Assembly (NCBI GenBank): GCA_900299215.1
Contig: OMIY01000368.1
Span: 1-48,680 of the forward strand
Length of the DNA stretch: 48,680 nt
From: a bacterium
GTDB taxonomy: Bacteria; Bdellovibrionota_B; Oligoflexia; Oligoflexales; CAIYRB01
Direction: 5' to 3'
Shown here one piece after another: positions 38,077-47,949 of the stretch. The position numbers and the translations under genes were made by a program. A model generated the notes under the pieces. It saw nothing but the letters and a program-made list of their open reading frames with translations. It ran no database searches and had not been told where the DNA came from. The first letter of the stretch is position 1, and each line of letters begins with the position of its first letter.

Positions 38077-39048
38077 CTGAGTCAGCCTAGCCAAAAACAC
38101 ACCTCCGTTCTTCTCGAAGAGCTAGTCGATTCGCTAGACCTTAAACCAGGCAATATAGCTATTGATTGCACGGTCGGTGCTGGAGGTCATACCAAGGCGT
38201 TACTTGAAAAAGTAGGCCCGTCTGGTCTGGTGATCGGCATAGATCAAGATAGCGAGGCTCTGTCTATCGCTACCGAGCGTCTCGCCTCCTATATCTCCAC
38301 TGGGAATTTAAAGCTGATTAAGGCGCGCTTCTCCGACTTAGCGAGTATCGTTGATCATCTCAACTTAACCGGTAAGATTCAGGGTATTTGCGCAGATATC
38401 GGCGTATCCAGTATGCATCTAGATCAGGATGCGAGGGGTTTTTCCTTCGTAGGTGACGGCCCTCTAGATATGCGAATGGATCAATCCGGTACCAGAACTG
38501 CTGCAGACATTTTAGCTGAGTCGGATGAATCTACTTTAACAACAATTTTTCGTGAATTTGGCGAAGAGCCAAAGGCACGGCAAATAGCTAGAAAAATAGT
38601 CGAAGTACGAGACGAGAGTCCCATTTTGACGACATTGCAGCTAGCCGACCTAGTAAAAGCTGCGGCTAGGTATCCAACCGCCAGTCGCAAGCATCCCGCC
38701 ACAAGGGTCTTTCAGGCCCTACGCATTGCGGTTAACGATGAACTTGCTGAATTAGATACACTTCTAGAATGCGCCTTAACCGTACTTAAGCCCTGCGGAC
38801 GCCTAGCAATTATAAGTTTTCACTCTCTGGAAGACCGCAGAGTTAAACAAAAATTTATTTCTTTTACGGGAAGATCCAATAGAGACTCCGTCCCGAGAGA
38901 TCTTCCAATAACGGCCGCTGCGCTTAAAGAGCTTATAAACGCAAAAGCTGATATAATAAAACCCTTCCCCATAGTTGCCACATCGTCAGAAGTGGCCGCG
39001 AATCCTCGTTCTCGCAGTGCCAAATTACGCGTAATCGCAAAACTTTGA
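38077..39048 (+). CDS. rsmH: 16S rRNA (cytosine-1402-N4)-methyltransferase, probable CTG start
   Basis: Reading upstream of the listed GTG (38230) in frame gives QKHTSVLLEELVDSL...AIDCTVGAGGHTKALLE, the expected RsmH N-terminus; AAGGA lies just ahead of CTG at 38077. Downstream GICADIGVSSMHLDQDARGFSF, FHSLEDRRVKQKF. Confidence 0.87.
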   Translation: MSQPSQKHTSVLLEELVDSLDLKPGNIAIDCTVGAGGHTKALLEKVGPSGLVIGIDQDSEALSIATERLASYISTGNLKLIKARFSDLASIVDHLNLTGKIQGICADIGVSSMHLDQDARGFSFVGDGPLDMRMDQSGTRTAADILAESDESTLTTIFREFGEEPKARQIARKIVEVRDESPILTTLQLADLVKAAARYPTASRKHPATRVFQALRIAVNDELAELDTLLECALTVLKPCGRLAIISFHSLEDRRVKQKFISFTGRSNRDSVPRDLPITAAALKELINAKADIIKPFPIVATSSEVAANPRSRSAKLRVIAKL

Positions 39049-39083
39049 ATTATCCCTTTTCTATATTAGACTTGAGGTTAGCG

Positions 39084-39365
39084 ATGAGCCAAAGGAACGC
39101 AATTTCCTGGTCAGCCACTACTCTGGTTGTCGGAGTTTGTTTGGTTCTAGTAACGTTGGCTATGCTGCGGATTCATCTTCGCGTGCAAACTACGATGATC
39201 GGTTATGAGATTGGACATTTGAAGGCGTCTGAGGCTCGTTTAATCGAAACGCGAAATGCTTTGAAAATGCAGTTAGCTAAAATGACCACTCAGAAACATC
39301 TACAGCGCATAATTCAAGTAAACGCTCCCAAGGGGGCTCCAGAAGGAATCTTTGCTCTTAAGTGA
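39084..39365 (+). CDS. ftsL: FtsL-like small cell division protein
   Basis: Small protein with one N-terminal TM and a coiled-coil-like region between rsmH and ftsI; ATG at 39084 with GAGG upstream preferred over TTG at 39045. Confidence 0.75.
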   Translation: MSQRNAISWSATTLVVGVCLVLVTLAMLRIHLRVQTTMIGYEIGHLKASEARLIETRNALKMQLAKMTTQKHLQRIIQVNAPKGAPEGIFALK

Positions 39366-41197
39366 TTCTTGCAACCAAAAAACTCTGGACATTTCTGTTT
39401 GGGAGACCCAGCAGGACACAAGCCGGCAGTTTCAGGTGGGATCGAGCTCGGTTCATTCAATGGACAATCTGGGGAGTGTTTGGCGCCATCTTTGCACGCG
39501 CAATCATACTCCATATTTTTCCGACGCAGGCCGATACGCTGCAACATATTGCTGATAATCAGTACCAGCAAGAAATCACCCTTGCGCCAAGTAGGGGAAA
39601 TATTTTTGATCATCGTGGTGAACCACTTGCTATTAGCGTCAAGAGGCCTTCACTAGCGATCAATCCGCGAGTTTTTAGGCCAAATGCAGCTGAAATTCAT
39701 CAACTCGCAAGGATACTCAAAGTTTCTTCACAGAAAGTCCGCGGCTTGCTCAATCGAAAAGGCTATTTTGCTTGGGTTGCCAGGCAGTTGGACCAAAGAG
39801 TGGCCGACGCCGCAATGAACCTTGGGATAGTCGGATTAGTAGAAATCAACGAACCGGCAAGATTCTACCCAGCTGGAGGTGCCGCCGCTCAAATTTTAGG
39901 GTTTACGGGCCTTGATAATGGCGGACTTGCTGGGTTAGAGCGTCAGTTCGACCGAGACCTTCGCGGCAAGGGTGTAAAGGTCATGGCAAGCAAGGATGCT
40001 CGTGGGAATTTTATCGTAAATGAATCAGTTGGTGCTGCTCCTGAGCGAACGGGCAACAGCATTATGCTTACGATTGATAGCGTGATTCAGGAGATTGCTG
40101 AAGAAGAACTTGCAGCCGGTGTCAAACAGTCTATGGCTCAGAAAGGGTTTGCGATTGTGTCAGATCCGCATACCGGACGCATATTGGCCGTTGCAAATTA
40201 TCCTTCATTTGACCCCAATAATAGCCGCCACGTAAAACTTGATCAGGCAAGAAATGGCGCCTTTTTGGATACTTTTGAGCCCGGATCAGTCATAAAGCCA
40301 TTCATTATCGCCCAGGCTATTGAAAACAAGAGCACCTATCCCGAAGAACAGCATAACTGTGACAGTGGGTCATTGAAAATTGGCAATCACACAATTCATG
40401 ACACACACGGATCAGACAGGTTAACCACCGGAGAGACGCTGATTCGATCAAGTAATATTTGTACTTACAAAATTGCGAGTCAGATGGGCCGTCAATCTAC
40501 TTACAATGCACTCATTGGTTTTGGTTTCGCAGGTAAGAACAGTTTGCTTGGGTTCCCAGGAGAAGCATCTGGATACGTCACAGACTTCCATAAATGGGCT
40601 CAGATTAGATTTGCCAACGTCTCATTTGGACACGGTTTCGCTGTCACAGGTTTAGAGCTGGTGCAAGCGATGGGTGCTCTGGCTAACGGTGGCCATCTAA
40701 TGAAGCCAGCTCTAGTCGAACGGATTGTATCGTCTGATGGTCTACTCGTAAGCAGTGCGAGTACCAAGGTTGTCCGTGATGTAGTTTCTCCATCTACAGC
40801 TAGAACTATGCGCAACTTACTTCAGAAAGTAGTGACTGATTCGCATGGAACAGGCAAGAAAGCCAAGGCTCAGAGCTACAGCACAGCTGGCAAAACTGGA
40901 ACTGCTCAGAAAGTTGAACCTGGGGTAAAAGGTTACGCTAAGGGTAAATATATTGCGAGTTTCGTCGGTTTCTCTCCGGTGGAAGACCCACACCTGGTTG
41001 TATATGTGATGATCGACGAACCCGGCGGAAAGCTTTATTATGGTGGCGAAGTTGCTGGGCCTGTATTTGCCCGGATCGTGGAGCGAAGTCTTCGCTACCT
41101 AAACGTCGCACCAGATCTACCGGGACATACTGATAAACCGGCACAGCCGCCGTTAGCGATTCATGAACCAAATGGGTCCAATGTTAAAAAAATGTGA
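39362..41197 (+). CDS. ftsI: Peptidoglycan D,D-transpeptidase FtsI (PBP3)
   Basis: RGNIFDHRGEPLA, FEPGSVIKPF (SXXK), SSN in RSSNICTYKIA, GKTGTAQK (KTG box); single N-terminal TM. GTG start overlapping the ftsL stop. Confidence 0.95.
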   Translation: MILATKKLWTFLFGRPSRTQAGSFRWDRARFIQWTIWGVFGAIFARAIILHIFPTQADTLQHIADNQYQQEITLAPSRGNIFDHRGEPLAISVKRPSLAINPRVFRPNAAEIHQLARILKVSSQKVRGLLNRKGYFAWVARQLDQRVADAAMNLGIVGLVEINEPARFYPAGGAAAQILGFTGLDNGGLAGLERQFDRDLRGKGVKVMASKDARGNFIVNESVGAAPERTGNSIMLTIDSVIQEIAEEELAAGVKQSMAQKGFAIVSDPHTGRILAVANYPSFDPNNSRHVKLDQARNGAFLDTFEPGSVIKPFIIAQAIENKSTYPEEQHNCDSGSLKIGNHTIHDTHGSDRLTTGETLIRSSNICTYKIASQMGRQSTYNALIGFGFAGKNSLLGFPGEASGYVTDFHKWAQIRFANVSFGHGFAVTGLELVQAMGALANGGHLMKPALVERIVSSDGLLVSSASTKVVRDVVSPSTARTMRNLLQKVVTDSHGTGKKAKAQSYSTAGKTGTAQKVEPGVKGYAKGKYIASFVGFSPVEDPHLVVYVMIDEPGGKLYYGGEVAGPVFARIVERSLRYLNVAPDLPGHTDKPAQPPLAIHEPNGSNVKKM

Positions 41198-42719
41198 AAT
41201 TTCGACTCAAAGCTCGCTAATCGCACTTATGACCGCTGGGCTTGTCGTTGATCATTGCAAAAAGCCCCTATCGCGCGAAAAAAGTGCCGTCTGTACAGAC
41301 TCTCGGAAGGCTCAGACTGGCTGTATATTCATTGCAATTAAGGGCACGAAGCACGATGGCCATCGTCACCTCAATGAACTCGCCGGTCTTGGATTATCCT
41401 TGATCGTGACCGAGTGTGACCCCCCTCCGGAAGCAAATTGGGCCAAGACTACCCCGTGGATTAGAGTAAGTAGTTCCCGTAAAGCGTGGAGTTATCTGGC
41501 TTCCTCAGCATATGACGAGCCGCAGACTAATCTCAAACTAATTGCAGTAACTGGGACGAATGGCAAAACAAGTACCGTTTGGATGGTAGGTGAGCTTCTT
41601 AGGACCTCTGGAATCAAGTGCATGACAGTGGGAACCTTAGGGGCCTACATTGGTGACCAACATTTTCCTACAGGGCATACGACTCCAGATCCAGATATCT
41701 TATTCAGTTTGCTGCGCCTTGCGACTGACCAGGGAGTCTCTGTTGTTGCCATGGAAGCTTCTTCGCATGCATTAGCGCAATCCAAGCTTGCCGCATTATC
41801 TTTTGATGCTATGGCATTCACAAGTTTTTCCCGTGACCATTTGGACTTTCATGAAAGTTTGGAAGACTACTGGAAAGCTAAGTGGCAATTATTTACTGAA
41901 TTGGGGAAACCTGGTGCATTGTGCGCCTTTTCGGCAAGCCTTGGCACACAACTAAACTTGGGTACTCTTTCAGGCCGTGACGTTCAACTTTACGGCGCCA
42001 AGCAGCACTTTCCATCAGTTCAAAATTCGAAAGATTCTATGGTGAAGTTGACGACCTACGAAGTTACAACCTCCGATTTCAATGGCAGTCAAATTAACTT
42101 GTCATCCCCAGGCAGCACAGTCAAATCGGGCTTTGTACCCTACTTCGCGGATCATGCCCTCGATAATTTCACTGCAGCAGAAATCTTGGCATCTCGCGTT
42201 TCGTCCAGAGCCATCCCCTCAAACGTATGGCGTCACTTGCGGGCAGTACCAGGGAGGCTTGAGCAAGTTCTCATTTCAGGCAGACCAGGAGTTATTGTTG
42301 ATTATGCTCATACACCCGATGCCCTTGAGAAGACGCTTCGTGTCCTTAAACCTCTTTGCCGAGGCAAGCTCCACGTCGTTTTTGGCTGCGGTGGCAACAG
42401 GGATAAAGGCAAAAGACCGATCATGGGTGGCATAGCCTCTACGATTGCTGACCATGTAATTATCACCTCAGATAATCCTCGTCATGAGGACCCCGCAGCC
42501 ATCGCAAACGACATCTGCGGTGGCACACATGGCGCAACAACTGTCGACGTGGAACTCGATCGAGAATTAGCAATACGTCAAGCGATTGAGGGCGCTAAAG
42601 CAGCCGATCTTATCTTAATCGCTGGTAAAGGCCACGAAACTGAGCAGATATTTGCAGATCGAGTCGTGCCTTTTGATGACCGCTTAATCGCTAAAAAAGC
42701 TCTCTTAGAAACAAAATAG
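41163..42719 (+). CDS. murE: UDP-MurNAc-L-Ala-D-Glu--2,6-diaminopimelate ligase
   Basis: VTGTNGKTSTVWMV, GHTTPDPDILFSLLRL, EASSHALAQSKLAALSFDAMAFTSFSRDHLDFH, VDYAHTPDALEKTL, TSDNPRHEDP (DNPR). Confidence 0.96.
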   Translation: MNQMGPMLKKCEISTQSSLIALMTAGLVVDHCKKPLSREKSAVCTDSRKAQTGCIFIAIKGTKHDGHRHLNELAGLGLSLIVTECDPPPEANWAKTTPWIRVSSSRKAWSYLASSAYDEPQTNLKLIAVTGTNGKTSTVWMVGELLRTSGIKCMTVGTLGAYIGDQHFPTGHTTPDPDILFSLLRLATDQGVSVVAMEASSHALAQSKLAALSFDAMAFTSFSRDHLDFHESLEDYWKAKWQLFTELGKPGALCAFSASLGTQLNLGTLSGRDVQLYGAKQHFPSVQNSKDSMVKLTTYEVTTSDFNGSQINLSSPGSTVKSGFVPYFADHALDNFTAAEILASRVSSRAIPSNVWRHLRAVPGRLEQVLISGRPGVIVDYAHTPDALEKTLRVLKPLCRGKLHVVFGCGGNRDKGKRPIMGGIASTIADHVIITSDNPRHEDPAAIANDICGGTHGATTVDVELDRELAIRQAIEGAKAADLILIAGKGHETEQIFADRVVPFDDRLIAKKALLETK

Positions 42720-42731
42720 TGGGAGGGGCCG

Positions 42732-44141
42732 ATGCTGACTTGGGCAGACTACCGTGAATGGCTAGGAACGACTGCGGTGTCAGAAACCGATCCAAAAGTT
42801 AGGGCACCGGAGCTAGCCGAGTTGTCCACAGATAGCCGTACCATTCACCAAGATCACTGGTTTGTCCCTTTAGAGGGACCGAATTTTGATGGTCACCGGT
42901 ACATCGCGGAGGCGATCTCAAAGGGCGCTCGTGGCTTTTTTTATAGGTCCGAAAAAGCGAGTCTATTACCCGCTAATTTGCGTCCATTGGGCTTAGAAGT
43001 AACAGATACTCTTCAAGCTTTTCAATTAGCCGCGGCTGGTTGGAGAAAAACATTAAAAAATCTCAGGTTATTGGCTTTAACTGGATCTGCCGGCAAGACT
43101 ACGACCAAAGAAATGCTCGCTTCCATACTTCGAGCTGATGGCCCCACTTTTGCCACCCTTGCTAGTTTTAACAACGAGGTTGGAGTTCCCAAGAGCCTGC
43201 AGCAGTTGACCCCGGATCTTCGTTATGCAGCACTGGAATTTGGGGCGCGGATGCCGGGTAATATAAAATTCCTCTGCGAAATGGCTGCACCATATATTGT
43301 AGGCCTGTTGAATGTCGGATCTGCACACTTAGGTGTTTTCGGCTCCATAGAAAATCTACTGGCAACCAAACTTGAGATTTTTCGAAATTGCCCAGAAAAT
43401 GCGATACAAATCGCCAACAGTGATGATCCGCGTATTCTTGAAAACGCAATTAAAACAGGAAAAAAAACGCTAACATTCGGTACTTCGTCTTTAGCGGATG
43501 TTAGATTATTAAGTAGCGAGTGGCTAAATGACGGCCAGATGAGGATCAGGCTGAGGCTGTCGTCGAAAGGCGAAATAACTGTTGTACTTGGAGTCGCGCA
43601 TGAAATGTTTCCAATCAATGTTGCCGCAGCAACAGCAATGGCATTGGCGGCTGGAGTTAGAGCTGAATCAATCGCCGCTGGTTTGGATGGTTTTCGCGGA
43701 ATCCGCGGCCGCTACTTTATCCAAAAAGTGCATGATTTAACGGTGATAGACGACACTTATAATGCCAACCCAGAAAGTATGGCGGCTGGGCTAAAGACCG
43801 TTAGTCGCGCCTTTTCTGGTAAAAAAATAATACTTGTTTTAGGTGATATGTTGGAGCTCGGGGATTCCAGCGCCCAGAATCATCAGAAAATTGGTCAACA
43901 TCATGTTGCCACATTAAACCCAAGTCATCTGATCACTGTCGGTACCGAGGCAAAGCATTTAGCTGCAGGCGCACGCACCGGTGGTTTGAAGCCCGAGCAA
44001 GTCCAATCCTTTGACAATATCGACCAATTACTGACTGCCTGTATCGATTTTCGGCGCCTTGGCAACGTGGTTTATGCAAAAGGATCTAACGGAATCAAGT
44101 TAAACAAACTTGTCGAACAAATTATCGCGGTGAACAAATGA
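42732..44141 (+). CDS. murF: UDP-MurNAc-tripeptide--D-Ala-D-Ala ligase
   Basis: LTGSAGKTTTKEMLASIL, FNNEVGVPKSL, LEFGARMPGNIKFL, VIDDTYNANPESM, LVLGDMLELGDSS. Confidence 0.96.
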   Translation: MLTWADYREWLGTTAVSETDPKVRAPELAELSTDSRTIHQDHWFVPLEGPNFDGHRYIAEAISKGARGFFYRSEKASLLPANLRPLGLEVTDTLQAFQLAAAGWRKTLKNLRLLALTGSAGKTTTKEMLASILRADGPTFATLASFNNEVGVPKSLQQLTPDLRYAALEFGARMPGNIKFLCEMAAPYIVGLLNVGSAHLGVFGSIENLLATKLEIFRNCPENAIQIANSDDPRILENAIKTGKKTLTFGTSSLADVRLLSSEWLNDGQMRIRLRLSSKGEITVVLGVAHEMFPINVAAATAMALAAGVRAESIAAGLDGFRGIRGRYFIQKVHDLTVIDDTYNANPESMAAGLKTVSRAFSGKKIILVLGDMLELGDSSAQNHQKIGQHHVATLNPSHLITVGTEAKHLAAGARTGGLKPEQVQSFDNIDQLLTACIDFRRLGNVVYAKGSNGIKLNKLVEQIIAVNK

Positions 44142-45418
44142 TCTCGTTAGTAATCGGCGCAGGAGTCTCTGGGTTTGGTGCAGCTAAACTTCTCCGAGCT
44201 CGCGGTAAGAATGTGAGGGTGTCAGACGGCGGAATACTTAGTCCTGATAAATTGGCAAAATTCAGCGCACTCGGTATTGAGGTTCTGCATGGGGGCCACA
44301 GACTAGATCACTTAGACGGCGTTTCTGAAATAGTGATATCACCTGGAGTTAATGCCTCTCATCCGCTACTAACTGAGGCGAAAAATCGAGGAATTCAGGC
44401 GGTATCTGAGATTGATTTGGCTATGGCTTCCTACAATGGAACGATTTATGCCGTAACGGGTACAAATGGGAAAAGCACCACATGTGCAATGATTCACCAT
44501 ATTTTACAGCGACTTGGAATAAAGAGTGCACTGGCCGGAAATTTTGGCATGCCTCCTAGTCAAATTCTTGCTGAAGATGGGGAGTTGCCTCCCCACTTAG
44601 TTCTTGAGCTTTCCTCATATCAACTTGAGCAAACTTCTGGCCTAAACCCAACTGTAAGTATTTTCACCAGTTTTTCTCATGATCATATGGCACGTCATGG
44701 TTCCATGTTTGGCTACTTGCAAGCTAAGTGGCGAATATTCGATCACATGAAACCTTCCGGTTTAGTTTTAGCTCCGTCCGAAATTTTGATGGCCGCTAAT
44801 GACTTAGGTTTAAAACTTAGTCCGTCAATTAATAAAATCATCTCCGACCGAAGCTACATTTGCTCGCTAGCGCCTAGCTCAATTGTAGAACCGCATAATA
44901 GATTAAACGCTGGCTTCGCTATAGCTTCTGTCTCACATTCACTTGGCTTAACTCCAGAGAGCATCGCTTCAAAATTAAACGACTTTGTGGGTTTAAGACA
45001 CCGATGCGAATTGATCGGCAATATTAACGGTCATCCGTGCATAAACGATAGTAAATCCACTAATGTTGAGTCCACGATAGTTGCTCTTGAAGGCCAAGTT
45101 ACTCCAGTACTATTGATGATGGGAGGGCAAGGAAAAGGAGAAAGCTATGAGCCTCTCCTAAGTTACAAAAATAAAATCGCCGCAGTTATCACCTTTGGAG
45201 CATCGGGACCAGACATAGCTAGAGATCTTAGCTCTAAGATTATGGTGCATGAATTTCCTACCCTTGCTGTCGCATTGAGCCAAATCGCTGGCATAATAAG
45301 TAAGGTTCGATCACCGGTATTGTTTTCGCCTGGATGCGCTAGCTTTGATGAATTCGATAATTACGAACATCGTGGTGATGTCTTCATCATTGGCATGAAG
45401 AGTTTTTTGGATCGCTAA
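44138..45418 (+). CDS. murD: UDP-MurNAc-L-alanine--D-glutamate ligase
   Basis: VTGTNGKSTTCAMI, GNFGMPPSQIL, LELSSYQLEQT, SFSHDHMARHGSM, NDSKSTNVESTI, FSPGCASFDEFDNYEHRGDVF. Confidence 0.95.
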   Translation: MISLVIGAGVSGFGAAKLLRARGKNVRVSDGGILSPDKLAKFSALGIEVLHGGHRLDHLDGVSEIVISPGVNASHPLLTEAKNRGIQAVSEIDLAMASYNGTIYAVTGTNGKSTTCAMIHHILQRLGIKSALAGNFGMPPSQILAEDGELPPHLVLELSSYQLEQTSGLNPTVSIFTSFSHDHMARHGSMFGYLQAKWRIFDHMKPSGLVLAPSEILMAANDLGLKLSPSINKIISDRSYICSLAPSSIVEPHNRLNAGFAIASVSHSLGLTPESIASKLNDFVGLRHRCELIGNINGHPCINDSKSTNVESTIVALEGQVTPVLLMMGGQGKGESYEPLLSYKNKIAAVITFGASGPDIARDLSSKIMVHEFPTLAVALSQIAGIISKVRSPVLFSPGCASFDEFDNYEHRGDVFIIGMKSFLDR

Positions 45419-45440
45419 CCTACCGCAGGAGGAGCTGACA

Positions 45441-46595
45441 TTGACGTCACTTGAAGATTCGTCTCGATTCAACTCCCAACAACAGCGAATCCTATTAGTA
45501 GTAATTTTGCTTACTCTGATGGGATTAACTGCAATTTATGCGGCGTCCTCTTTGAAGGGCCAACAGCAATTCAGCGACGAATTTCTATTTTTGCGGAAGC
45601 AGATTGGAGCTACTTTTGTCGGATTGATCGGTTTCGCGGCGATTCAAATCCTGCCATGGCGTTGGATTGAGCGCGCAACATTGCCACTACTGTTATTTAC
45701 AGTCGGTCTTTTATCCTTAATTTTTATACCAGGTATGTATGTGAAAATCGGTGGTGCATCTAGATGGTTGAATTTACCACTAATAGGTGGTCAGCCCTCC
45801 GAATTAACAAAACTTGCAATGGTACTATTCCTCGCAAGGAATTTGAGCCGCCCATCTAGCGACATACACAGCTTTGTTCGTGGAGTGATGCCAAATATTT
45901 TTGTCTTCGCCTTAGTTTCTGGTTTGCTTTTATTACAAAAGGACCTCGGAACACCTGTATTATTATTTGCTGTCACCTTCTGTATGTTGTTTGCTGCAGG
46001 TGTTACTCGAAAATTTGTTCTCTCTGCCGTTGGAGCTTTTTTAGGTGCTGTTGGGTTAGCTGTAATCTTTGAGCCATATAGAATGGCAAGGATCATGAGT
46101 TTTCTTGATCCTTGGTCGCAAGTAAAGGGCAGTGGTTTTCAAATAATTCAAAGTTTCGTTGCATTTCAAAACGGCGGACTTTTTGGCGTAGGTCTCGGGG
46201 AGTCCAAACAGAAGCTGTTTTTTTTGCCTGAAGCTCACACTGATTTCATCCTTGCAGTAATCGGAGAAGAGAGCGGCCTACTCGGTGTTTTATTGGTTTG
46301 TGCCTGTTTTCTTTATCTATGTGCTGTTGGGTTTCACATTGCCCAACACCAACAGTCTGCTCATAAGCGCTTTTTGGCGTTCGGCTTAACCGTGACAATA
46401 GTTATACAAGCCCTAATTAATATCGGTGTTTGTATGGGCCTCTTACCGACAAAGGGCATGACATTACCTTTTGTTTCCAGCGGAAGTAGTTCCTTGCTGG
46501 TTTTCCTGATGATTTCCGCTATCTTGACAAAGTTGGCCGGGATGTCACCGGCATCTTTGGAGGAAAAGGCGGGACATGCTGAAAGGCCAGCTTAG
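45441..46595 (+). CDS. ftsW: FtsW/RodA-family lipid II polymerase (FtsW)
   Basis: Polytopic; GGASRWLNLPLIGGQPSELTKLAMVLFLA, LQKDLGTPVLL, FLPEAHTDFILAVIGEESGLLG, MTLPFVSSGSSSLL. TTG start with AGGAGGAG upstream. Confidence 0.95.
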   Translation: MTSLEDSSRFNSQQQRILLVVILLTLMGLTAIYAASSLKGQQQFSDEFLFLRKQIGATFVGLIGFAAIQILPWRWIERATLPLLLFTVGLLSLIFIPGMYVKIGGASRWLNLPLIGGQPSELTKLAMVLFLARNLSRPSSDIHSFVRGVMPNIFVFALVSGLLLLQKDLGTPVLLFAVTFCMLFAAGVTRKFVLSAVGAFLGAVGLAVIFEPYRMARIMSFLDPWSQVKGSGFQIIQSFVAFQNGGLFGVGLGESKQKLFFLPEAHTDFILAVIGEESGLLGVLLVCACFLYLCAVGFHIAQHQQSAHKRFLAFGLTVTIVIQALINIGVCMGLLPTKGMTLPFVSSGSSSLLVFLMISAILTKLAGMSPASLEEKAGHAERPA

Positions 46596-47949
46596 AGAGC
46601 CAATTCATTTTATTGGGATCGGTGGATCAGGAATGGCAGGAATAGCTGAGATGACACTTCATCTTGGCTTTTCCGTTCAAGGTACAGACGTAAAATCGTC
46701 GTCCTCGATTGATCGTTTGAAAAACAAAGGCGCTAAAATAACGCTGGGACACTCAGCGACCTCACTTGATAAAGCTGGCACTGTAGTTTATTCAAGTGCC
46801 ATCTCCACAAACAATCCTGAACTTATTGAAGCTAAAAAAAGGGGCCTCATTGTTCTGCATAGAAGTGATCTCCTGCAGATATTGATGAGCAACGCGAAGG
46901 CAATTACAGTTGCGGGAACGCATGGCAAGTCGACAACTTCGGCCATGATCGCACATGTATTAGATGATCTAGGTTGTGACCCAAAAGCTGTCATTGGCGC
47001 TGAGATGACGCGTTATCAATCCCCTCTTTTGGTTGGCAATGGCGATTATTTTGTCGCAGAAGCGGACGAATCAGATGGGTCATTTCTGAAATACCGCCCT
47101 TATGTCGGCATAATTACTAATGTTGAGTTAGATCATTTAGATTTTTTCAAATCTCAAGAAGCTTTATTAGATTCGTTTAAATCCTACCTCGGGAACATAG
47201 ACTCTGAAGGATTCGCCATAATTGGATGGGACCATCCACTTACTAGAGATGTCGGTTCAACATACCCCGGTGACAAGTTGACCTACGGATTTGTTCTGGG
47301 TTGTGACGTTAGAGCGCGCGAGTATAGATGCTCTAATGGTAGTAGCACTTTTATGGCGATGGTTGAAAGAGATTCCGTCTCATGCTCGCTCCCAATGATT
47401 GGGAAACACAATGTTCAAAATGCATTATGTACCTTAGCCGTTGTTCGTGGCTTGGGTTTAGACATAAAAGTCGCAGCAGAAAGCCTCGCCACTTTCAATG
47501 GCGTTAAGCGTAGATTAGATCGTGTATTGGTTAATGATGAAATAAAAATATTTGATGATTACGCTCATAATCCTGGCAAGATTGCAGCATGCATTCAAAG
47601 TATTAGACAAACTTGGCCAAGTCAGAAACTACATGTTGTTTACCAGCCACATAGGTTTTCAAGACTCGAAACCATGTATCATGAAATGCTACAATCTTTA
47701 GACGGAGCTGACGTTGTATATGTGCTTCCCGTCTATAGTGCTGGCGAAACTACAACTTCTGATTTTTCTCCAACCAGATTGGCCGAAGATCTGCGTTTAC
47801 GGATGGATGTAGAGGCAGAACCCTGTAGTTCATTAGATGACGCCGTATCAAGGGTTAAGCTAAACTTTGTTAAGCCTGGAATTGTCTTAACAGTCGGTGC
47901 TGGTGATGTTTGGCAAGTTGCCGAAAAATTAAAGGATGATTTCGCATGA
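46576..47949 (+). CDS. murC: UDP-N-acetylmuramate--L-alanine ligase
   Basis: FIGIGGSGMAGIAEM, VYSSAISTNNPEL, VAGTHGKSTTSAMI, EADESDGSFL, IFDDYAHNPGKIAA, YQPHRFSR. Confidence 0.96.
   Translation: MLKGQLREPIHFIGIGGSGMAGIAEMTLHLGFSVQGTDVKSSSSIDRLKNKGAKITLGHSATSLDKAGTVVYSSAISTNNPELIEAKKRGLIVLHRSDLLQILMSNAKAITVAGTHGKSTTSAMIAHVLDDLGCDPKAVIGAEMTRYQSPLLVGNGDYFVAEADESDGSFLKYRPYVGIITNVELDHLDFFKSQEALLDSFKSYLGNIDSEGFAIIGWDHPLTRDVGSTYPGDKLTYGFVLGCDVRAREYRCSNGSSTFMAMVERDSVSCSLPMIGKHNVQNALCTLAVVRGLGLDIKVAAESLATFNGVKRRLDRVLVNDEIKIFDDYAHNPGKIAACIQSIRQTWPSQKLHVVYQPHRFSRLETMYHEMLQSLDGADVVYVLPVYSAGETTTSDFSPTRLAEDLRLRMDVEAEPCSSLDDAVSRVKLNFVKPGIVLTVGAGDVWQVAEKLKDDFA

Noticed and set aside
38230-39048. rsmH beginning at GTG 38230 as in the ORF track
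   Set aside because: Would remove the conserved RsmH N-terminal SAM-binding motif encoded in frame just upstream.
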